5,586 nt of DNA from Planctomycetota bacterium (GTDB lineage Bacteria; Planctomycetota; Phycisphaerae; WQYP01; JAJZKY01). The first letter of the stretch is position 1. Every line of letters starts with the position of its first letter. Position numbers and translations under genes: made by a program. Positions 1 to 4,539 of the stretch are shown in pieces. The DNA lies in the NCBI GenBank assembly GCA_021803885.1, contig JAJZKY010000366.1, positions 1 through 5,586 of the forward strand, in the 5' to 3' direction. The notes below the pieces were generated by a model. It made no database searches, was not told where the DNA came from, and saw only the letters and a list, made by a program, of their open reading frames with translations.

Positions 1-2
1 TC

Positions 3-933
3 CAGAGTATCAGGGAGGGAGTCATAGCCGTCGACAAGGGCAGCCGGGTAGCACTGGTAAACAAGGAGGCCGAGCGGTTGACAGGGATCGGACAGGACGC
101 TGTGGGCCAGCCTGTGGCGAACGTGTTGCCTAATACGCGGCTGCCTGACGTGCTGGCGACCGGCAGGCGCGACTACGACCAGGAACAGGAGCTGATGGGC
201 CGCGTCATCCTCACGAACCGGGTGCCGATACTCGTGGAGGGGAAGGTGGTAGGGGCCGTCGCTACCTTCAGGGATATGAGCGAGATCAGAGAGCTCGCGA
301 CAGAATTGACGGGTGTTAAGCAGCTGGCCGAGACGCTGCGCGCCCAGGCGCACGAGTTCATGAATCGCCTACACACCGTTTCAGGCCTAATCCAGTTGGG
401 TAGACACGAGGATGCGCTGGAGTACATCTCCACGGTGACTCGCAACCATGAGGAGATCGTCGGCTTCGTGACCAGGCGCATCCACGATCCGGCTTTGGCC
501 GGGCTTATGTTGGGCAAGATAAGCGTGGCGAACGAGCGAGGCATCTCCTTGACCGTGGACCCGGACAGCTACGTGCCGGTTCGCGATTCTTGGTTAGGCA
601 GGGTGGACCTGGTGACGGTGGTGGGAAACCTGATAGAGAACGCCTTCGACGCCGTATCCCCTTTACCGGAAGAGAGCCGCAACGTCTGGGTTTCCCTGTA
701 CTGCTCCGAGAAGGGGATGCTGATCGAGGTAGAGGACACCGGGGGCGGTATCCACGATACCGCCCCCCTCTCTTCTCTTCGAGAAGGGTTACACGACGAA
801 GGCCGGGAGCAAAGGAATTGGCCTCTCCCTCGTGATGGCGGAAGTCAAAAAGGGCGGGGGCGACATCCAGGTCGAGAGCGAGCACGGGGCCGGCTGCAGG
901 TTTACGGTACATTTGCCACGAACAGGCTCTTAG
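3..933 (+). CDS. Sensor histidine kinase, DcuS/CitA type (5'-truncated by window edge, frameshifted)
   Basis: This is the C-terminal part of a membrane sensor kinase that autophosphorylates and passes phosphate to the regulator encoded just downstream. DcuS/CitA-family kinases usually sense C4-dicarboxylates or citrate, but the sensor domain lies outside the window, so the ligand is unknown. Frame 3 is open from the left edge. A PAS-like segment (IREGVIAVDKGSRVALVN, about nt 9-62) runs past the TTG at 78, so that TTG is not the real start. The H-box (AQAHEFMNRLHT) has its phospho-acceptor His at 351-353. The N-box (GNLIENAFDA) lies near 624-653 and the G1 box (VEDTGGGI) at 729-752. The rest of the ATPase domain (FEKGYTTK, then GSKGIGLSLV) is in frame 1 and ends at the TAG at 931-933. 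Removing one base near C6 (763-768) restores one frame with normal spacing between G1 box and FEKG. About 309 residues are in the window. Confidence 0.88.
741..767. repeat. Perfect 12-bp inverted repeat inside the kinase gene
   Basis: GGGGGCGGTATC (741-752) and GATACCGCCCCC (756-767) are exact reverse complements separated by CAC. The hairpin lies over the G1 box of the kinase ATPase domain and ends inside the C6 run where the reading frame breaks. The stem stays perfect if the run is shortened to five C, so it does not depend on the extra base. Such a stable GC hairpin could promote polymerase slippage or sequencing error. I see no U-tract, so it is not a typical terminator. Confidence 0.85.
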
Positions 934-945
934 GAGAGAGTATCG

Positions 946-1650
946 ATGCGTACTCTCAGAGTGCTAATAGTAGAGGACGACCCGGTCGTAGCCGACATCA
1001 ACCGCGAGTTCACCGAGCGGGTCGATGGATTCACGACGATAGGTGTAGCGCGGTCGGTCGCTTCCGCCGTTGAGGCAGTGCAGCGGCTGCGACCCGACGT
1101 GGTTCTGCTGGACGTCTATATGCCGGACGGCGACGGATTGCAGCTGCTCAGGGAGATCCGCCGCCAAGACGTGGATGCGGACGTGATCCCTGTGACGGCG
1201 GTGCGGAATGCCGGTATCGTACGCCAGCTAATGAGGAACGGAGCTGTTGGCTACATACTCAAGCCGTTCAAGTTCGAGCGCTTCGCAGCCGTGCTCCAGG
1301 CTTACCGCCGGTGGAGGGCATCGGTGGACGGAGATGTTCCGCTGAGCCAGGCGGAGGTGGACAGGCTGCGCCGCCTGCTGGCGACTTCGCATAGAGATGA
1401 GCTTCCAAAAGGGTTGGACCAACTCACCTTGAAGTCGATCACCGAGCTGATGCAGCACCGCAAGGAGCTGCTGACGGCCGAGGAGGTGGCGGAGCAGGTT
1501 GGGGCCTCTCGGGTGACGGCGCGGCGCTACCTGGAGTATCTGGCCGAGTCCGGCCAGGCCGAGGTCAAGTTGACTTACGGGGCCGTGGGCCGGCCGGTGC
1601 GCAGATACCAGCTGGTGGAGCTGGGCGCGACCGGCGAGGAGACCACGTAG
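946..1650 (+). CDS. Response regulator, DcuR/CitB family
   Basis: This 234-residue cytoplasmic transcription regulator is the likely partner of the kinase upstream. The N-terminal receiver domain (about 4-122) shows the acidic pocket E10-D11-D12, the phospho-acceptor D56 in VVLLDVYMPDGDGL, T84 in the VIPVTA stretch and K106 in ILKPF. A linker follows. A C-terminal helix-turn-helix region (about 172-222: LTAEEVAEQVGASRVTARRY, then GAVGRPVRRYQL) matches the layout of DcuR/CitB/MalR-type regulators rather than NarL or OmpR types. The ATG is preceded by AGGAGAG (932-938) seven bases away, and the kinase stop is 12 nt upstream, so the two genes are probably co-transcribed. The family typically controls dicarboxylate or citrate uptake and metabolism, but no such target gene is visible here. 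The next gene is convergent. Confidence 0.92.
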   Translation: MRTLRVLIVEDDPVVADINREFTERVDGFTTIGVARSVASAVEAVQRLRPDVVLLDVYMPDGDGLQLLREIRRQDVDADVIPVTAVRNAGIVRQLMRNGAVGYILKPFKFERFAAVLQAYRRWRASVDGDVPLSQAEVDRLRRLLATSHRDELPKGLDQLTLKSITELMQHRKELLTAEEVAEQVGASRVTARRYLEYLAESGQAEVKLTYGAVGRPVRRYQLVELGATGEETT

Positions 1651-1656
1651 CCTACG

Positions 1657-1720
1657 AGGCTGTCAGCCTTCCCTTCACAGGCCGAGCCCCAGGCAGGCCG
1701 CCCCCAACCGGGCGGCCTTT
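1657..1720. terminator. Weak terminator-like hairpins between the regulator and glk 3' ends
   Basis: The convergent gap is only 24 nt. AGGCT-GTC-AGCCT (1657-1669) forms a 5-bp stem. A stronger stem, GGCCGCCC / GGGCGGCC (1696-1703 and 1710-1717, 6-nt loop), is followed on the plus strand by TTTGGGTT and lies inside the 3' end of glk. Together they could end the kinase-regulator transcript, but neither has a real U-tract. The call rests on position and pairing only. Confidence 0.3.
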
Positions 1721-2659
1721 GGGTTAAGGATGACGTGGACCGGCATGGCGGACAGCAGGTTGGACATTCGCCCTTTGTCCAGGAACGCCTGCATAAACCA
1801 CTGCTGCTTCAAGATTGGCACGATCCTCGGCGGGATGCCGCCGCCCAGGTATACTCCGCCGGTCGCGAGCACTTTGAGGGCGAGGTTCGCCGTCTCTGCG
1901 CCCAGAACGGATACGAAGGTGTCCAGAGCGGCGACGCACAGCTCACACCGTCTGGAGGTGTCCAGGGCGGCATTCACGATTATTGGCGTATGATCCTCCG
2001 CCGAGGCAAGTTGCTGGGCGAGCCACGGCGGTTCCTCACCGCGGGCGCTTGTCCTGAGATAGCTGTAGATGTTAGGCAAGCCGATGCCGGAACAGACCCG
2101 CTCGTAACTGACGTGCTCGTGCTGACGCAGGAGATAGCGCAGCAGCTCTATCTGAAGGTCGTCGGTGGGGGCGAAGTCCGTGTGGCCCCCCCTCTGACGG
2201 ATGTGCCCGGTAGCGCGACCCGTCCCAGGTCAGGTATGCCTCGCCCAGGCCGGTTCCCGGGGCAATGACGGCTATGGCGCCATGGGGATCCGGTTTACCC
2301 GCGTTCAGGGTGTCCAGGTCCTCGGGCTCCAGGAAGGGCACGGCGTAGGCGCTGGCTTCCAGGTCGTTCCAGAGCCTCACGGAGCTCAGCTTCAACCCCT
2401 GCTGGAGGCGCTCCTCGTCGATTACCCATGGCAGGTTGGTGATCTTCGCCCGGCTGCCTACCACCGGACCGGCGACGGCGAAGCTGCCCTGATCCACGGG
2501 GAGTTTCACCTGATCCAGGAACTCACGCACCAGCAGCTCCAGGCTGCCGTACCCGGCACTGTGAAAGGTAGCCTCAGCGAGGGGTTTCCGGGGCCCGGCC
2601 TCCGCTGAGAAGACGGCCAGATCAGTCTTGGTTCCACCGACATCGCCGATGACCAGCAT
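1675..2659 (-). CDS. glk: Glucokinase, bacterial Glk family, interrupted by one frameshift
   Basis: Glucokinase phosphorylates glucose with ATP to glucose 6-phosphate in the cytoplasm, feeding glycolysis. The protein starts MLVIGDVGGTKTDLAVF (phosphate-binding motif). It continues with a catalytic-Asp motif (WNDLEASAYAVP), the adenosine/phosphate motif APGTGLGEAYL, the sugar-binding motif SEGGHTDFAP, then SGIGLPNIYSYLR and a C-terminal GGVYLGGGIPPRIVP. These align in order with E. coli Glk, and the repaired length (about 327 residues) is close to its 321. The frame breaks at a G7 run on the coding strand (plus 2186-2192). With seven G the protein reads SEGGPHGLRP and drifts; with six it reads SEGGHTDFAP and stays in register to the TGA at 1675-1677. 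I chose the ATG at 2659 because GGAG lies 7 nt upstream and the family begins just before GDxGGT. An upstream in-frame ATG at 2716 adds residues with no family similarity. The gene is either broken or miscalled by one base. Confidence 0.9.
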
Positions 2660-2693
2660 TTCACGTCTCCGAAACGAGGCTGCGCACGAAAAC

Positions 2694-2732
2694 CAGCGGT
2701 ACATTACCGCTGTCACGCACTGTACTGTGCAA
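2694..2732 (-). promoter_or_regulatory. Candidate glk promoter with palindromic operator
   Basis: CAGCGGTA-CAT-TACCGCTG (2694-2712) is a perfect 8-bp inverted repeat centred about 44 nt upstream of the glk ATG. On the minus strand TTGCAC (2732-2727) and GGTAAT (2708-2703) could be -35 and -10 boxes with an 18-nt spacer, which would place the palindrome over the -10. The palindrome is directly visible; the promoter boxes are only partial matches. No regulator gene for it is in the window. Confidence 0.32.
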
Positions 2733-2879
2733 AGAGAGGGCCTGGCTGTTGCCCATCATGACAGCGACGATGCGAGACGGCAAGTTGGCACCTTCGTCGA
2801 CGTGCTACCCTTCCACGGATGTTGGACACCGGCAGCCTTCGGCAGGAATGGGTAATGCATCGCGTCAGGACGAAGGCAT

Positions 2880-2958
2880 GGCAGCGGAGGCCGGGCCAAC
2901 GCCAAACACCGACAGGGGGAAATGACGATGTCTGCTCTGCATCCATCCATTACAGTGC
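2880..2958 (+). repeat. Left copy of a 79-bp perfect inverted repeat
   Basis: The plus strand here is identical, base for base, to the minus strand of 5508-5586. Identity stops at 2958/5508 on the inner side. On the outer side the other copy reaches the window edge, so the true length may be greater. The repeat contains the AGGGGG ribosome binding site, both candidate ATGs and the first ten or so codons of the selenoprotein gene, in the opposite orientation to the full gene. Confidence 0.97.
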
Positions 2959-2978
2959 GACCATGTAAAATACATTAG
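2928..2978 (+). pseudogene. Truncated 5' stub of the Sec-peroxiredoxin gene
   Basis: Inside the left repeat copy the plus strand reads MSALHPSITV, the start of the selenoprotein, with the same AGGGGG ribosome binding site upstream. After the repeat ends it runs into unrelated residues (RPCKIH) and stops at a TAG (2976-2978), giving 16 codons. It is most simply a leftover of duplication or inversion. It could be translated as a tiny peptide, but nothing suggests a function. Confidence 0.6.
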
Positions 2979-2988
2979 AGACCTTTTC

Positions 2989-3010
2989 ATAATTCACACT
3001 ATTCAGTGAA
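2989..3010 (+). promoter_or_regulatory. Candidate promoter and operator of the toxin-antitoxin pair
   Basis: The stretch 2959-3010 is much richer in A+T than its surroundings. CATAAT (2989-2994) is a five-of-six match to a -10 box, but no good -35 is seen. TTCAC-N8-GTGAA (2993-2997 and 3006-3010) is an inverted repeat that would overlap the promoter and precede the antitoxin ATG by 30 nt. AbrB/MazE antitoxins often repress their own operon through such sites; its use here is inference. Confidence 0.3.
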
Positions 3011-3040
3011 GAGGTGGTGCAGGTGAGGGGACGAGAGTCT

Positions 3041-3328
3041 ATGACCAGAATCGTTCGACCGCTGAGAAGCGGCCAGATCACCATTCCTGCTGAGTTCCGC
3101 AAGAGACTCGGGATCACCGAGGACAGCGTGCTTCAGATGATCCTCGAAGAGGGGCAGCTGCGGATCAGGCCGATGCGCGTCACCGAGAACGCGGCGGGAT
3201 CTCCCTGGCTGAAGGAGCTGTACGACGTCTTCGCCCCTGTGCGCGAGGAAGCCGCCTCCATGAGCGAGGAGGAGATCGACGAGGCGATAAGGAAGGCAGT
3301 GACCGCCAGCCGGACGAAAGATGCTTAG
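3041..3328 (+). CDS. AbrB/MazE-type antitoxin
   Basis: This small protein (95 residues) begins with a SpoVT/AbrB-like DNA-binding domain at about 1-47: MTRIVRPLRSGQITIPAEFRKRLGI, written here as its N-terminal half, shows the SGQITIPAEFRKRLGI core typical of swapped-hairpin antitoxins. An acidic C-terminal tail (about 48-95, with MSEEEIDEAIRKAV) is where such antitoxins usually wrap their toxin. I chose the ATG at 3041 over the GTG at 3014 because the domain starts directly after it and GAGGGG (3025-3030) lies 10 nt upstream. Its stop overlaps the next gene's start by 8 nt. The pair's layout (antitoxin first, overlap, PIN partner) supports a type II toxin-antitoxin operon in which the antitoxin neutralises the nuclease and represses the operon. 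Confidence 0.85.
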   Translation: MTRIVRPLRSGQITIPAEFRKRLGITEDSVLQMILEEGQLRIRPMRVTENAAGSPWLKELYDVFAPVREEAASMSEEEIDEAIRKAVTASRTKDA

Positions 3329-3749
3329 GGTCGTCTTCGACACCGTCGTCTTCGTCCGCGGCCTCATCAACCCTCACGGCCGATGGGGCCGTCTGATCTT
3401 CACCCACTGCCCTCACTACCGCCTCTACCTCTCCCAGCCGGTCATCCTGGAGATCCTGGATGTGCTCCGCCGCCCGGAGCTGACTCGGAAGTTCCGCAGC
3501 CTTCGGGGGATGGACGTGGCCAGGATCATCGAGATCCTCAGCCAGGCCGAGTTCGTGGAAGTGCCGGCTATACCTGCTGTCTCTCGCGACGCGAAAGACG
3601 ACAAGTTCCTGGCCACAGCCCTGGCGGCGCGGGCCGAGTATCTTATCACCGAGGACGAGGATCTGCTGGTGATCGGGGAGTACGAGGGAGTAAAGGTCAT
3701 CGACGCGACAACATTCCTGAGATTCCTGGATGAGCGGGGGGAAGATTAA
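3321..3749 (+). CDS. PIN-domain toxin (putative ribonuclease)
   Basis: This 142-residue protein is a PIN-domain nuclease of the kind annotated as 'putative toxin-antitoxin system toxin component, PIN family'. Metal-binding acidic residues of the fold are visible: D7 in VVFDTVVF, E44 in QPVILEILDVL, D93/D94 in SRDAKDDKFLATAL and D112 in LITEDEDLL. The usual DTNV motif reads DTVV here, so the Asn after Asp-Thr is replaced. The ATG lies within the last codons of the antitoxin gene and has no separate ribosome binding site, which suggests translational coupling. The predicted role is cleavage of RNA when free of the antitoxin; the RNA target is unknown. An alternative is a VapC-like housekeeping nuclease, but the pairing makes a toxin more likely. 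A G6 run (3736-3741) sits in the last codons, so the exact C-terminus depends on that run being correct. Confidence 0.87.
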   Translation: MLRVVFDTVVFVRGLINPHGRWGRLIFTHCPHYRLYLSQPVILEILDVLRRPELTRKFRSLRGMDVARIIEILSQAEFVEVPAIPAVSRDAKDDKFLATALAARAEYLITEDEDLLVIGEYEGVKVIDATTFLRFLDERGED

Positions 3750-3765
3750 CCTCTTCAAGAAGCTT

Positions 3766-3800
3766 GGCGGCGTCTCGTCGAGCCGCCCTGGGCGCAGGGC
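3766..3800. terminator. Overlapping hairpins in the convergent toxin/J-domain gap
   Basis: GGCGGC-N10-GCCGCC (3766-3771 and 3782-3787) and GCCCTG-GGCG-CAGGGC (3785-3800) share three bases, so they are mutually exclusive folds. They lie 17 nt past the toxin stop and 54 nt past the convergent J-domain stop. No U-tract follows on either strand. A terminator role is inferred from position only. The rest of 3750-3853 shows nothing recognisable. Confidence 0.25.
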
Positions 3801-3853
3801 TGATCTGGCGCGGAACGTCCCGAAGTTGTTAGGATTAAGGTGCCGAGCGCGAC

Positions 3854-4267
3854 CTAGCTCTTCCGTGAGGACATGATCAACCAGCCGGCCAGGAAGAGCA
3901 GGCCCACGATGAAAATGGTCCGCAGACCGAACTCCGGGCCCAGGGCGCCGACCGCCAGCATGAGGCCGGTCACAATGACGCTCGTACGCCAGTCGAAGCT
4001 GGTTTCTTGACGGGGCGCCTGGGGCCGGGGACGCGTCTGCGCTCGCGGGGAGACGGCGCGGCTGAGATCGTAGGCCGCCCTCCTGGCCGGGTCGGAGAGT
4101 ACATCGTACGCCGCGTTGAGCAATTTCATCCGCTCGGTGGCCCCGGGCGAGCGGTCCACATCGGGGTGGTACTTCGATGCGAGGCGGCGGTAGGCCGCGT
4201 CTATCACGTCCCTCTCGGCTCGATGGTCCACCTGGATGATGGCGTAGTAATCCGGCGTGTTCTGCAT
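3854..4267 (-). CDS. Small membrane-anchored J-domain (DnaJ-like) protein
   Basis: This 137-residue protein has an N-terminal J domain (about 5-68: DYYAIIQVDHRAERDVIDAA, then YHPD with HPD at 34-36, and LNAAYDVLSDPARRAAYD). J domains bind Hsp70 (DnaK) and stimulate its ATPase through the HPD loop. A Pro/Arg/Gln-rich linker (about 72-92) leads to two hydrophobic segments (about 95-112 and 116-132) ending in SSRKS, so it is probably anchored in the inner membrane with the J domain in the cytoplasm. It lacks the G/F region, zinc finger and substrate domains of DnaJ and is a class III J protein. The start was chosen where the J domain begins; only a weak GAGG lies upstream. It may recruit Hsp70 to the membrane, but the client is unknown. 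It is on the same strand as the redox gene upstream, 272 nt away. Confidence 0.85.
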   Translation of the reverse strand: MQNTPDYYAIIQVDHRAERDVIDAAYRRLASKYHPDVDRSPGATERMKLLNAAYDVLSDPARRAAYDLSRAVSPRAQTRPRPQAPRQETSFDWRTSVIVTGLMLAVGALGPEFGLRTIFIVGLLFLAGWLIMSSRKS

Positions 4268-4302
4268 CGCGACATCTGCCTCGCTGGCGGCCGTCCACCT
4301 GC

Positions 4303-4329
4303 CGTGACGCTGCGCTCGCTCGCGTCACG
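4303..4329. repeat. 8-bp inverted repeat upstream of the J-domain gene
   Basis: CGTGACGC (4303-4310) and GCGTCACG (4322-4329) pair perfectly around an 11-nt GC-rich loop, 36-62 nt upstream of the J-domain start. A second stem, CGGTGG / CCACCG (4352-4357 and 4372-4377), follows. They may be a leader structure, an operator or a dispersed palindromic repeat. I see no way to choose between these from one copy. Confidence 0.5.
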
Positions 4330-4413
4330 CACTGTGGTGCTGGAGGTACTCCGGTGGTGAGAACGCTTTCGCCACCGCTCCGAGACTGTAGCCCATTACG
4401 TCCCGAAGTGCAA

Positions 4414-4422
4414 ACCTCCTTT
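4414..4422 (-). promoter_or_regulatory. Orphan perfect Shine-Dalgarno sequence
   Basis: The minus strand reads AAAGGAGGT, a full match to the common 16S rRNA 3' end, but no start codon lies at normal distance. A TTG overlaps too closely and opens only five codons. The first ATG (4394-4396) is 17 nt away and opens a 23-codon ORF (MGYSLGAVAKAF..., stop at 4325-4327). It may serve a small leader peptide, be a gene remnant, or be chance. Confidence 0.25.
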
Positions 4423-4448
4423 GTGGTGTCTAATCCAATGCCAAGGTG

Positions 4449-4524
4449 AAGCCCGCGGGGTCCGGGGGATCAAGCCCAGACCTCCGAGGTCTTCGAGACC
4501 TCGGAGGTCTCGTCCCGCGGGTTT
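4449..4524. repeat. Large nested palindrome 3' of the selenoprotein gene
   Basis: AGACCTCCGAGGTCT (4478-4492) and AGACCTCGGAGGTCT (4496-4510) form a perfect 15-bp hairpin with a TCG loop, and each arm is itself palindromic (AGACCTC-n-GAGGTCT). Outside it, AAGCCCGCGGG (4449-4459) and CCCGCGGGTTT (4514-4524) pair over 11 positions with one G-T. The element begins 16 nt past the stop of the minus-strand redox gene. It could terminate or stabilise that mRNA although no U-tract follows. The tandem form resembles dispersed palindromic repeats, which would need other genomic copies to confirm. Confidence 0.8.
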
Positions 4525-4539
4525 GGTCGCCGATTTGCT

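Larger units (their letters stand above)
2660..3040. other. Divergent intergenic region between glk and the toxin-antitoxin pair
   Basis: No convincing gene lies in these 381 bases. From left to right they hold the glk leader and candidate operator, about 150 bp (2733-2879) without clear signals, the left copy of the 79-bp inverted repeat (2880-2958), and an AT-rich stretch (about 2959-3010) that looks like the antitoxin promoter. Short ORFs on either strand across 2628-2950 have no recognisable motif or ribosome binding site and are not called. Confidence 0.6.

Noticed and set aside
78..1073. Kinase read as one 331-residue protein starting at TTG 78 and ending at 1073
   Set aside because: The PAS-domain frame is open upstream of 78, and after about 770 the translation leaves the ATPase fold and overlaps the regulator gene. 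The proper ending is the frame-1 TAG at 931-933.
2201..2608. Plus-strand 135-codon ORF opposite glk
   Set aside because: It is the antisense shadow of glk with no recognisable motif; the minus strand carries the conserved glucokinase motifs across the same bases.
2785..2811. TTGGCA ... TACCCT as a promoter feeding the left repeat copy
   Set aside because: The spacer is only 15 nt and the -10 match is poor.
3180..4328. Long 382-codon minus-strand ORF
   Set aside because: It covers the toxin gene antisense and the J-domain gene in another frame. Its translation is low-complexity, rich in Arg and Pro, and shows no domain. It is a by-product of high GC.
2712..4335. 12-mer GTCACGCACTGT at 2712-2723 and 4324-4335, both upstream of minus-strand genes
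   Set aside because: About one shared 12-mer is expected by chance in a window this size, and the similarity does not extend beyond it.
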